Shown here piece by piece: positions 1 through 5,810 of a DNA stretch of 10,373 nucleotides (position 1 is the stretch's first letter; each line of letters opens with the position of its first letter). The stretch is from an uncultured Bacilli bacterium (GTDB lineage: Bacteria > Bacillota_I > Bacilli_A > RF39 > UBA660). The stretch is taken from NCBI GenBank assembly GCA_948497845.1, contig CAOOMX010000040.1:1-10373 (forward strand), given 5' to 3'. The notes beneath the pieces are model-generated. The model was not told the DNA's origin and made no database searches. It was given only the letters and a program-made list of their open reading frames with translations. Made by a program: the position numbers and the translations under genes.

Positions 1-314
1 GTTTGTATTGCTAAATCTATATCATAAATACAATCCTCAAACAGTTCATACATACAACCACATCTTTTAAATGATCCATCTTTCATAACAATATCATTTT
101 CAATAGAATGACCTCTATTGTGTTCATAAATAAAGCCAATATTTTTTTCTGATAATAATTTACCCCACACTGTAGCAAAATAATTATCTATAATCGTTGC
201 ACACATACCATGAATACAAATAACACATATATCTTTTTCTTTACTTTCAAAATGAACCATAGGCAATTTTAAGCCATCACTGGTATAAGCATCCGTAATA
301 AATTCAATATTCAT
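1..314 (-). CDS. Alpha/beta hydrolase family protein, N-terminal part (cut by window edge)
   Basis: The reading frame is open from the ATG at 312-314 to the left window edge (104 complete codons). An early beta strand ends in CVICIHGMC (residues 30-38), which looks like the HG oxyanion-region motif of alpha/beta hydrolases. NRGHS follows at about 66-70, where hydrolases of the serine aminopeptidase/DUF1749 kind carry a conserved D/NxRGxG-like turn. The nucleophile elbow (GxSxG) and the rest of the catalytic triad would lie beyond the window, so activity and substrate cannot be judged. There is no signal peptide, so it is probably cytoplasmic. The start is supported by TAAGGAG (324-330), 9 nt before the ATG. 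It is cysteine-rich for its length (C30, C33, C38, C85, C87, C95). It appears to be transcribed alone from the extended -10 just upstream. Confidence 0.72.
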   Translation of the reverse strand, partial: MNIEFITDAYTSDGLKLPMVHFESKEKDICVICIHGMCATIIDNYFATVWGKLLSEKNIGFIYEHNRGHSIENDIVMKDGSFKRCGCMYELFEDCIYDIDLAIQ

Positions 315-347
315 AATTAGTTTCTCCTTAAATATTAATTTAATACA

Positions 348-356
348 ATTTTACCA
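348..356 (-). promoter_or_regulatory. Extended -10 promoter element for the hydrolase gene
   Basis: On the minus strand this reads TGGTAAAAT, an extended -10 (TGn-TAAAAT) about 34 nt before the hydrolase start codon. No good -35 is visible 16-18 bp upstream, which fits an extended -10 promoter. Confidence 0.5.
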
Positions 357-383
357 TACTTTAAGCATTTATTGATAGTAAGG

Positions 384-543
384 TTAGAGATTCTTTATCA
401 AATCTTTTTTATTAGGGATTACTTGCAATAAATCATTATTTTGATTTAATTTTTCTAAATTAACAGAGTCAATATTTAAATCTTAATATCTTATTTTTTA
501 TACACAAAGGAAATTCTAAGAGTTCTATGGAGTCAATTCTCAT
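384..543 (-). pseudogene. Possible decayed or frameshifted small ORF
   Basis: This lies in the 324-nt stretch between the hydrolase start and the tRNA. A ribosome binding site (AAAGGTGGTG, about 550-560) precedes an ATG at 541-543. That frame runs for only 24 codons (it begins MRIDSIELLEF) and stops at TGA 469-471. Reading continues sensibly in the +1 frame from about 480 as DLNIDSVNLEKLNQNND and on to a TAA at 384-386, about 33 more codons. A one-base indel would join both halves into one protein of about 54 residues. I do not recognise the product. It may equally be chance open frame in AT-rich DNA; the good ribosome binding site is the main reason to list it. Confidence 0.25.
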
Positions 544-564
544 TATATACTCACCACCTTTGCA

Positions 565-600
565 AAGAAAAAAGTTCATAATATCAAACATATGAACTTT
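565..600 (-). terminator. Rho-independent terminator of the tRNA-His transcript
   Basis: A perfect 10-bp inverted repeat (571-580 with 591-600, 10-nt loop) reads AAAGTTCATA/TATGAACTTT. On the minus strand it runs straight into T residues (568-573). A second, tighter hairpin (612-626) lies just upstream. Confidence 0.75.
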
Positions 601-611
601 CGCTTATCTTT

Positions 612-626
612 CGCACAAAATGTGCG
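612..626 (-). repeat. Small hairpin between the tRNA 3' end and its terminator
   Basis: CGCACA and TGTGCG form a perfect 6-bp stem around a 3-nt loop, 12 nt after the encoded CCA. It is not followed by a T-run, so it is not a terminator by itself. It may block exonucleases or guide 3' processing of the tRNA precursor (inference). Confidence 0.5.
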
Positions 627-638
627 TTAAATTTAATC

Positions 639-715
639 TGGGGCGAAATAAGGGAGTCGAACCCTTGCATAACAGAGCCACAATCTGCCGTGTTAACCAC
701 TTCACCAATTCCGCC
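639..715 (-). tRNA. tRNA-His (anticodon GUG)
   Basis: The minus strand folds as a full cloverleaf. The acceptor stem GCGGAAT pairs with ATTTCGC. The anticodon stem GCAGA/TCTGT encloses the loop TTGTGGC, giving anticodon GTG, and the T-arm carries TTCGACT between CAAGGG and CCCTT. Histidine identity is confirmed by the genome-encoded extra G at position -1 (715) opposite discriminator C73 (642), the histidyl-tRNA synthetase determinant. The 3' CCA is encoded (639-641). A promoter lies 32 bp upstream and a terminator about 40 bp downstream, so it is a single-gene transcription unit. Confidence 0.96.
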
Positions 716-746
716 ATTTACATGCATTAAATAAATGCTCATTTAA

Positions 747-775
747 AATATATCAAAGTTTATTATAAAAATCAA
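747..775 (-). promoter_or_regulatory. Sigma-A type promoter of tRNA-His
   Basis: The -35 TTGATT (770-775) and -10 TATATT (747-752) are separated by exactly 17 bp. Transcription would start near 740, about 25 nt before the mature tRNA 5' end. The element sits just after the stop of the zinc-ribbon gene. Confidence 0.7.
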
Positions 776-795
776 GTATTTTAGAACTGACACTT

Positions 796-1194
796 TTACA
801 ATTTTTTTCCACAATGTTTGCAAAAAGAAGAGTCTTCATCAATTAATGCACCACAATATTTACAATATATTGTTTTTTGATTTAAGCTATCTTTAATAAC
901 TCGAGCTACACTTTCGATTTTTTCTTTATTAATATTGGCTTCACTCTTGGCAATATCTTTTAAAACATCTTCATTTTCAGTAATAATTTTTTTCTTTGTA
1001 TTCATTGCAATAGACCCTATTTCAGCAAGATCATCTTTCGCATCATTCAACATATATTTTGTAGCTTTAACACTTCTCCTCATCATTTTTCCGCGAAATT
1101 TAGGACTTACAATAGAAAGAATAGTAACTAAAAAGATAACTCCAATAAAAATAGGTACAATAGAAAACATAATATTAAAAACAAAATCAAACAT
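796..1194 (-). CDS. Small membrane protein with C-terminal zinc ribbon
   Basis: This 132-residue protein has one hydrophobic segment near the N-terminus (about residues 6-28). A charged, helical, lysine/glutamate-rich middle (about 35-105) follows. The C-terminal zinc ribbon has the spacing CX2C-X10-CX2C (C111, C114, C125, C128) and ends GKKL, as in the zinc_ribbon_2/DZR type common on Firmicutes membrane proteins. The ribbon would lie in the cytoplasm if the helix is a signal anchor with N-out topology (inference). It probably binds Zn(II) structurally; partner and role are unknown. The start is supported by AAAGTGGTGA shortly before the ATG. It has its own promoter (1215-1242) immediately after the terminator of the DUF4097 gene, and no clear terminator of its own, so it may read through into the tRNA unit. 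Confidence 0.85.
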   Translation of the reverse strand: MFDFVFNIMFSIVPIFIGVIFLVTILSIVSPKFRGKMMRRSVKATKYMLNDAKDDLAEIGSIAMNTKKKIITENEDVLKDIAKSEANINKEKIESVARVIKDSLNQKTIYCKYCGALIDEDSSFCKHCGKKL

Positions 1195-1214
1195 AAAATC
1201 ACCACTTTCATTAT

Positions 1215-1242
1215 ATTATAAATAACAATGAATGCCTAGCAA
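1215..1242 (-). promoter_or_regulatory. Promoter of the zinc-ribbon membrane protein gene
   Basis: The -35 TTGCTA (1237-1242) and -10 TATAAT (1215-1220) are 16 bp apart. A second overlapping TATAAT lies at 1210-1215. The -35 overlaps the T-tract of the upstream terminator by 2 bp. Confidence 0.65.
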
Positions 1243-1270
1243 AAAAAATTAGCAGTTTCCTACTAATTTT
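1241..1270 (-). terminator. Strong terminator after the DUF4097 gene
   Basis: An 11-bp stem (1245-1255 with 1260-1270, one G.T wobble) closes a 4-nt GAAA loop and leads into eight consecutive T residues on the minus strand. It begins 3 nt after the DUF4097 stop codon. Confidence 0.88.
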
Positions 1271-1272
1271 GG

Positions 1273-2097
1273 CTAATTAACTTCAACATCTCCACTTGTC
1301 GTTTCAATACGAAGAACAACATTTGCTAAACGATTATTATTCATCACTTCGATATCTCCACTTACTGTCTTTGTATCTACATAAACATCATTTAAATTTT
1401 CAATTTCAACTTCTCCACTTATTGTTTTTATCTCAGAATCATTCATTAAGGAAGCGTTTACAATATTTATATCTCCACTTGTTGTTTTAATATAAAAAGA
1501 ATCAGTTACTTGTAGTATATTTATTTCTCCACTCACCGTTTTGGCATCAGCAATCTTTACTGTTCCCATATGAATTTCTCCACTTGTTGTAACAGCCTTA
1601 ACTTCATTATAATCTTCTATTTTTATATCACCAGAAACAGTCTTCAATTCCATTCTTGTAGAATCAAATGACTCCATATTAATATCTCCGCTTACTGTAT
1701 CAATGTTAACATATTCTTGATACTTTTTAGGCAATTCTACTAAAACAGAACTATTAAAAGCACAAAAGCCAAAACATAAAAAGGCCGTATCATGATGTAC
1801 ACTTAAAGTATCTTTATCAAAATCAACAGATACGTCTTGTTTTTCGTTTCCGTATAGTTTAACACTTATTTTATCAACATCTTTTACAACAAACTTCACA
1901 TCTGCTTCCTTAGCATAAATATTAATATTTTTTATAAGATTATAATCATATTCTTCGCTTGCTAATAGTGTTGTTTTTTGATTAAAACGAAAGCCAAAAG
2001 AGTGTCCTGTTAAAGAATAAACCAATACCCCTGTCAAAGCTACTATAATAAAAATTAAAATAGACGCTAAAATTATTTTTAAACTTTTATTACTCAT
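1273..2097 (-). CDS. DUF4097-family membrane-anchored beta-repeat protein
   Basis: This 274-residue protein has one N-terminal membrane anchor (about residues 7-31) and a long extracytoplasmic region. The C-terminal half has eight T-[VTI]-SG-[DE] turns, with SG at about residues 136, 155, 172, 189, 207, 227, 246 and 268. The 17-22 residue spacing fits stacked beta-hairpins or a right-handed beta-solenoid, the signature of DUF4097. In Firmicutes such domains occur on envelope-stress proteins such as LiaX and YvlB (family knowledge); a sensing or scaffolding role here is inferred. The second ATG (2095-2097) is preferred: AGGGAGG (2104-2110) lies 6 nt before it, but abuts the alternative ATG at 2101-2103. 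The start overlaps the end of the upstream XRE gene by 8 nt (ATGAGTAA), which implies translational coupling. It ends in a strong terminator. Confidence 0.88.
   Translation of the reverse strand: MSNKSLKIILASILIFIIVALTGVLVYSLTGHSFGFRFNQKTTLLASEEYDYNLIKNINIYAKEADVKFVVKDVDKISVKLYGNEKQDVSVDFDKDTLSVHHDTAFLCFGFCAFNSSVLVELPKKYQEYVNIDTVSGDINMESFDSTRMELKTVSGDIKIEDYNEVKAVTTSGEIHMGTVKIADAKTVSGEINILQVTDSFYIKTTSGDINIVNASLMNDSEIKTISGEVEIENLNDVYVDTKTVSGDIEVMNNNRLANVVLRIETTSGDVEVN
1290..1700 (-). repeat. Internal DNA repeats encoding the SG-[DE] turns of the DUF4097 protein
   Basis: The plus-strand word tctccactt or a one- to two-base variant recurs eight times, roughly every 51-66 bp, always encoding the SG-[DE] turn. 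Copies are diverged between the turns, so this is an old protein repeat and not a fresh tandem duplication. Confidence 0.6.
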
Positions 2098-2731
2098 GAT
2101 CATCCTCCCTTAAAGAAAATAGTAAATCTACTAAACTAATAATCGCTGCATAAATCAACCAAATAAGCCAAGTGATATGCCATGCCATTGTCCAAAAACT
2201 AACAATGAAATATATGCATGTTGCAAGTAATGAAATAATAGTTTTTATTGTCTTACAAACCGCATTTTCATTTTCCTTTTTCAGGTTCTTTTTTTTATTT
2301 TCTTCATTCTCTTTACCATGACTAATATAATAAAAAATTAAAAGACTTGTTCCAAACGCACAAATTAGTAAAAAGATACTGACAATCAAGCCATCATTCA
2401 TATGTAAAAATTCACTAGCAAAAACAATCCAAGCAACTGCTAAAAAGTATAAAAATACACTTCCCGCAGTAAATAATGCTTTACTATGCTTTTTATTTTC
2501 ATTCTCTTTTTCATTACTTTGTACCTCTTGTTTTCTTCCTGTAATTAGTTCATCTGCTGTAATAGAAAAAAGCTCACATAACGGTCCTATCTTATCAAAA
2601 TCAGGACTACTTTGATCCGTCTCCCACTTAGACACTGTCTGACGAGACACATCTAATTTAAAAGCCATTTCTTCTTGACTTAGATTATTAGCCTTTCTAT
2701 ATTCTAATAATCTTTCTCCAATTGTTTTCAT
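2090..2731 (-). CDS. Membrane-anchored XRE-family transcriptional regulator
   Basis: This 213-residue protein has an N-terminal Cro/C1-type helix-turn-helix (about residues 5-62), with the usual LSQEEMAFKLDVSRQTVSKWE core. A short charged linker follows, then four predicted membrane helices (about 86-106, 113-136, 162-182, 184-206). This architecture is common in Bacilli and implies that a membrane signal controls DNA binding. The start at 2729-2731 is chosen because GAGGTGGAG (2735-2743) sits just before it; an in-frame ATG at 2750-2752 has no ribosome binding site. It overlaps the DUF4097 gene, so the pair is one operon, and the DUF4097 protein is the obvious candidate for signal partner or regulated product. 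Autoregulation is plausible given the unusual promoter upstream but is not shown. Confidence 0.88.
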   Translation of the reverse strand: MKTIGERLLEYRKANNLSQEEMAFKLDVSRQTVSKWETDQSSPDFDKIGPLCELFSITADELITGRKQEVQSNEKENENKKHSKALFTAGSVFLYFLAVAWIVFASEFLHMNDGLIVSIFLLICAFGTSLLIFYYISHGKENEENKKKNLKKENENAVCKTIKTIISLLATCIYFIVSFWTMAWHITWLIWLIYAAIISLVDLLFSLREDDHE

Positions 2732-2734
2732 TTT

Positions 2735-2743
2735 CTCCACCTC
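2735..2743 (-). promoter_or_regulatory. Ribosome binding site deciding the XRE start
   Basis: The minus strand reads GAGGTGGAG, ending 3 nt before the ATG at 2731, with the GAGG core 8 nt away. It lies inside the reading frame of the longer alternative start, which therefore looks unused. Confidence 0.75.
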
Positions 2744-2773
2744 GTAATTCATTTTATCAAATGCATTAGTTGC

Positions 2774-2804
2774 ATTCTATCAATATAACATGGAAATTTG
2801 TCAA
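2774..2804 (-). promoter_or_regulatory. Promoter of the XRE/DUF4097 operon, over-long spacer
   Basis: A perfect -35 TTGACA (2799-2804) and a -10 TAGAAT (2774-2779) are 19 bp apart, longer than the optimal 17. Short inverted repeats border it: AACTTAGTT overlapping the -35 side (2803-2811) and ATGCA/TGCAT around 2761-2775. They are candidate operators for the XRE protein. Transcription would start near 2767, about 36 nt before the ATG. Confidence 0.55.
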
Positions 2805-2862
2805 CTAAGTTTAACAAGCAACCTATATTAACTTAATCTTATTTTACACTAAAAAGGAGCAG

Positions 2863-2897
2863 AAAAAAAGAAGAATTCATCTTACTTCTCTTTCTTC
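2863..2897 (-). terminator. Weak possible terminator after the two-helix membrane protein
   Basis: GAAGAA (minus strand, 2892-2897) can pair with TTCTTC (2870-2875) around a 16-nt loop, followed by seven T residues (2863-2869). The stem is short and AT-rich and its 5' arm lies inside the coding sequence, so support is modest. Confidence 0.35.
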
Positions 2898-3886
2898 GTA
2901 TAAAGTTCTTTAACTTTAAGTCGATTTTCATTTGTATAACCTGCTAAAGCATCCTTAGGTAATTTTATTAATACTGCTTGATAAATTTCATCAGTTTCTT
3001 CACGAGTCTTTTTATTTAATGACATTGTAAGAACTGTATGCATTTTAGAATCATTGGTAACAACATAAATCGTTCTTGTAGTTACACCACGATAAGTAAC
3101 TTCTTTAGGATATAACCAAACAATGTCTTCATAAGATACTACTTTTAACCCACCAGCATAAGTAACAATATAATTTTCAGTTAAAAATAATTTATATTTC
3201 TTATAAGAACTAGTTTGACTATCATTCAACTCTTTTTCAAGGCGTTCCATATTTCCTTCAAAAACAGCTAAACTCTTTTTAGAAGATCTACGATTATTTA
3301 AATATGTAATAATTAAACATATTCCACAAAAACCAAGTACTACAGCTACCATTAAAGTAATAGTAAAATTATCTTTAGCTGGAGATGTATGAGTATCTAA
3401 ATAAAAACTTCCAAAAACAGTATTAAAATTAGCAGTAGTTAGTTTTTTACCATCTTCAGCAAACCATTTATTATAATATTCAATAGCTAACTTCTTTAAA
3501 TCACTTGGAATACTTACTGATGAACCTTTAATTGTTACAGTTCCAGGAAAATCCATATCTTCATTATATGTATAATCATATATATCTCTTAAAGACTTAA
3601 ATGCTTCTTCACTAATATTAGCTAAATACATACGATCTTCATCCCAAACAAAGTAAACTTTTTCATCATCAGATTCAGCAAATGGTAAAGTTACACCTTC
3701 TACATCAATCTTACCATATTGATCTGCTTTAGTAATTGTACTAAATAAATCTGGTTCTGATTCTTGATTTAAAGTAAAATAACCTATTCCTAAACTAGAC
3801 AAAGCCATTAATAAAACGACAATACCTGCTATTAAAGTACCTTTTCCTTTCTTCATTAACTTACTTAATTCGACTTTTCCTTCCAT
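2882..3886 (-). CDS. Two-helix membrane protein of unknown function, last gene of the two-component operon
   Basis: This 334-residue protein has membrane helices at about residues 16-38 and 175-196. Between them is an extracytoplasmic domain of about 135 residues; after them is a cytoplasmic domain of about 135 residues. The latter begins with a charged, possibly coiled-coil stretch and then beta-rich sequence (LKVVSYEDIVWLYP, 247-260), suggestive of a PH-like fold. It resembles uncharacterised Firmicutes proteins of the DUF6709 kind, by memory only. The start at 3884-3886 follows AAAGGTG (3894-3900); the longer frame to 3925 lacks a ribosome binding site. It lies 35 nt after the histidine kinase stop, so it may belong to that operon, but a -10-like TATAAT in the gap could also drive it separately. 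Function is unknown; an accessory or output role for the neighbouring two-component system is inference. Confidence 0.78.
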   Translation of the reverse strand: MEGKVELSKLMKKGKGTLIAGIVVLLMALSSLGIGYFTLNQESEPDLFSTITKADQYGKIDVEGVTLPFAESDDEKVYFVWDEDRMYLANISEEAFKSLRDIYDYTYNEDMDFPGTVTIKGSSVSIPSDLKKLAIEYYNKWFAEDGKKLTTANFNTVFGSFYLDTHTSPAKDNFTITLMVAVVLGFCGICLIITYLNNRRSSKKSLAVFEGNMERLEKELNDSQTSSYKKYKLFLTENYIVTYAGGLKVVSYEDIVWLYPKEVTYRGVTTRTIYVVTNDSKMHTVLTMSLNKKTREETDEIYQAVLIKLPKDALAGYTNENRLKVKELYTKKEK

Positions 3887-3907
3887 AAAATCACACCTTT
3901 CGTATAC

Positions 3908-3936
3908 ATTATAAATGAAAATCAACTTTTTTTAAA
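3908..3936 (-). promoter_or_regulatory. Candidate internal promoter before the two-helix membrane protein
   Basis: TATAAT (3908-3913) is 17 bp from TTTAAA (3931-3936), a 4/6 match to the -35 consensus that lies inside the kinase 3' end. The start point would fall immediately before the ribosome binding site, leaving a leader of about 15 nt. Confidence 0.35.
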
Positions 3937-5148
3937 GTACTTTATTATAAAAATAGTACCTTTTTTTATAACAGAAGTTACCCTAATCACCCCATTATCT
4001 TTATTAATAATTTCCTTAGCTAAAGCAAGTCCAACACCCACACTATTTTTATGACTATCCATTCCTTTATAAAATCTTTCAAAAATATGTTTTAAATCGT
4101 TCTCACTAATACCATATCCTTCATCTTCAACTTCTATTTTCGTATAAAAATGATTTTCACTATATCTAATATATATGTTTTTATCATCATCCATATGTTC
4201 AATAGAATTCTTTAAAATATTAGTAATAGCTTCAAGTTCCCAATGAAAATCCCCAACAAAAGTTACATCACTCTTCCCATTAACATGTATGTGAATATTT
4301 TTATCCATAGCAATTGCTTGAATATTTTTAAGCGCCTGAAGAATTAAATCTTTAACATGAAATTCTTCCCTTTTAAATTGAACTACATCTGCATCAAACC
4401 TAGATAATTTAAGCAAAGCTACAATTAAAAAATTCATATTTTCCACTTGATATAAAATATCATTTAAAAATTCTTTTTGTAAGTCTTTATCTACTTCTTC
4501 ATTTAATAAATTATCAATCATAATAGACATAGAAGTAAGAGGAGTTTTTAATTGATGAGATATATTAGTAATTGAATCCTTTAGTTCATTTTTTCCTTTT
4601 AAAGAATTTTCAAAAGCTTCTTTTAACATTAAAGTTGTTTTATAAACTTCATCATTTAAAATAGATAAATCCCCTTCATAATAATCAGATAAAATTAATT
4701 CATAAGACCCTTGATTTACATTTTTAATCGTTTTAATTATTTTTCTAATCTCTTTATTCTTTTTATAACTATCCCAAAAATAAATACCTAAAAGCAATAA
4801 TAAAAAGAAGATAATTAAGGAACTACTAACAACCAGTTGTTTTTTTAAAGTAATATCAGTTGCATATAAAAGAGTATCATTTTCAATATCAATGCCATAT
4901 TTTAACAAATAATCTTTTTTCACCTGTATTTTTTCCTGATTTAATTTCTTTATAAATTCTTCTTCATCAACATTTGGATATTTATCCTTAATTTCTACAA
5001 TCAAATAAGCAATATATTGATTATATTGTTCTACATATTTTTTATAAAAACAATAAACACTCAAAGTATTTAATATTAAAAACAATATAAAACAAATTAT
5101 ACATTGCAAAAATACTTTCTTAACATCAAATCTTTTCATCCATTTCAT
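3922..5148 (-). CDS. Two-component sensor histidine kinase
   Basis: This 408-residue protein has membrane helices at about residues 13-34 and 106-124, enclosing an extracytoplasmic sensor loop of about 70 residues. A HAMP-like linker (about 125-178) follows. The dimerisation/phosphoacceptor domain carries SHQLKTPLTS with phosphorylated His198. The HATPase_c domain has an N-box (ILKNSIEHM, Asn314), a G1 box (DEGYG, Asp342), an F-box (FERFYKG) and a G2 box (GVGLALAK). All catalytic elements are present, so it should be active. The sizeable loop differs from BceS-type kinases, which have almost none and rely on their transporter for sensing, so this kinase probably detects its signal itself or through a membrane partner (inference). 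Its ATG overlaps the regulator stop codon (ATGA), so the two are translationally coupled and surely cognate. Confidence 0.95.
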   Translation of the reverse strand: MKWMKRFDVKKVFLQCIICFILFLILNTLSVYCFYKKYVEQYNQYIAYLIVEIKDKYPNVDEEEFIKKLNQEKIQVKKDYLLKYGIDIENDTLLYATDITLKKQLVVSSSLIIFFLLLLLGIYFWDSYKKNKEIRKIIKTIKNVNQGSYELILSDYYEGDLSILNDEVYKTTLMLKEAFENSLKGKNELKDSITNISHQLKTPLTSMSIMIDNLLNEEVDKDLQKEFLNDILYQVENMNFLIVALLKLSRFDADVVQFKREEFHVKDLILQALKNIQAIAMDKNIHIHVNGKSDVTFVGDFHWELEAITNILKNSIEHMDDDKNIYIRYSENHFYTKIEVEDEGYGISENDLKHIFERFYKGMDSHKNSVGVGLALAKEIINKDNGVIRVTSVIKKGTIFIIKYFKKS

Positions 5149-5801
5149 TTTATATCTATCCTATAACCTATACCTTTAATTGTCTTGATTAAATCATTAT
5201 TTAATTTTTCACGAATTCTTTTAATATAAACACTCAAAGTATTATCATTTACATAATTACCTTCTATATCCCAAATCTTTTCTAAAAGAATCTCTCTAGT
5301 AACAACTTTATTTAAATTAGTAAAAAGTAATGCTAAAATTCTATATTCCAAACTAGTAAAATTAACAATCTTATTATCTACTTTTACTTCACACTTCTCT
5401 AAATCAATTAAAACATTTCCAACTTGCTTAATACGATGATTATCACATCTTTTTAAAATATTTTGAATACGAGCAATAAGTTCTTTTGTTCTAAAAGGTT
5501 TAATAATATAATCTTCTGCTCCTAAACTAAGACCTAAAACAACATCATCTTCTTCATCTTTAGCGGTTAAAAACATAAGGGGTGTAGAAGCATTTTCTTT
5601 AATATATTTACCTAAATCAATCCCATTTCCATCAGGTAAAGTAATATCTAGAATAATTAAATCATAGGACTCTTGCTTTATTAAATCTATTGCTTCTTTA
5701 TAAGAGTAAGCTACATTTACCAAAAAATCATTTTGTTTCAAAGAAAAAACCAAACCTTTAACAATCATTTCATTATCTTCAACAAGCAATAATTTATACA
5801 T
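5145..5801 (-). CDS. OmpR/PhoB-family response regulator
   Basis: This 218-residue protein is of normal family length. The receiver domain (about 1-115) has acidic residues Glu8 and Asp9, phosphoacceptor Asp52 (in LDITLPDG), Thr79 and Lys101 (KPF), so all phosphotransfer residues are intact. The C-terminal winged-helix DNA-binding domain (about 125-218) has the TSLEYRIL entry, the VNDNTLSVYIKRIREKL recognition-helix region and the IKGIGYRI hairpin end. The start is supported by GGAG 6 nt before the ATG. It lies 9 nt after the upstream unknown gene and overlaps the kinase by 4 nt. Family members bind tandem direct repeats with about 11-bp periodicity; such a pair (AAGTGAC, 9971-9988) lies in front of the ABC operon and is the most likely target here. 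Confidence 0.95.
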   Translation of the reverse strand: MYKLLLVEDNEMIVKGLVFSLKQNDFLVNVAYSYKEAIDLIKQESYDLIILDITLPDGNGIDLGKYIKENASTPLMFLTAKDEEDDVVLGLSLGAEDYIIKPFRTKELIARIQNILKRCDNHRIKQVGNVLIDLEKCEVKVDNKIVNFTSLEYRILALLFTNLNKVVTREILLEKIWDIEGNYVNDNTLSVYIKRIREKLNNDLIKTIKGIGYRIDIK

Positions 5802-5810
5802 ATAAATCTC

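Noticed and set aside
639..715. Integration site of a mobile element in tRNA-His
   Set aside because: I see no second copy of the tRNA 3' end, no integrase gene and no change in gene style on either side within the window.
935..1225. A 96-codon plus-strand open frame
   Set aside because: It is antisense to the zinc-ribbon membrane protein, whose family features, ribosome binding site and promoter are clear. The plus-strand product has low-complexity Phe/Ile/Ser content and no ribosome binding site.
1296..1490. A 64-codon plus-strand open frame full of Leu/His/Tyr
   Set aside because: It is a mirror of the SG-[DE] repeats of the DUF4097 gene; its regularity is inherited from the opposite strand.
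1290..1700. CRISPR-like regular repeats
   Set aside because: The spacing (roughly 51-66 bp) looks periodic, but the repeats are only about 9 bp, lie in frame within a gene and encode beta turns; there are no cas genes.
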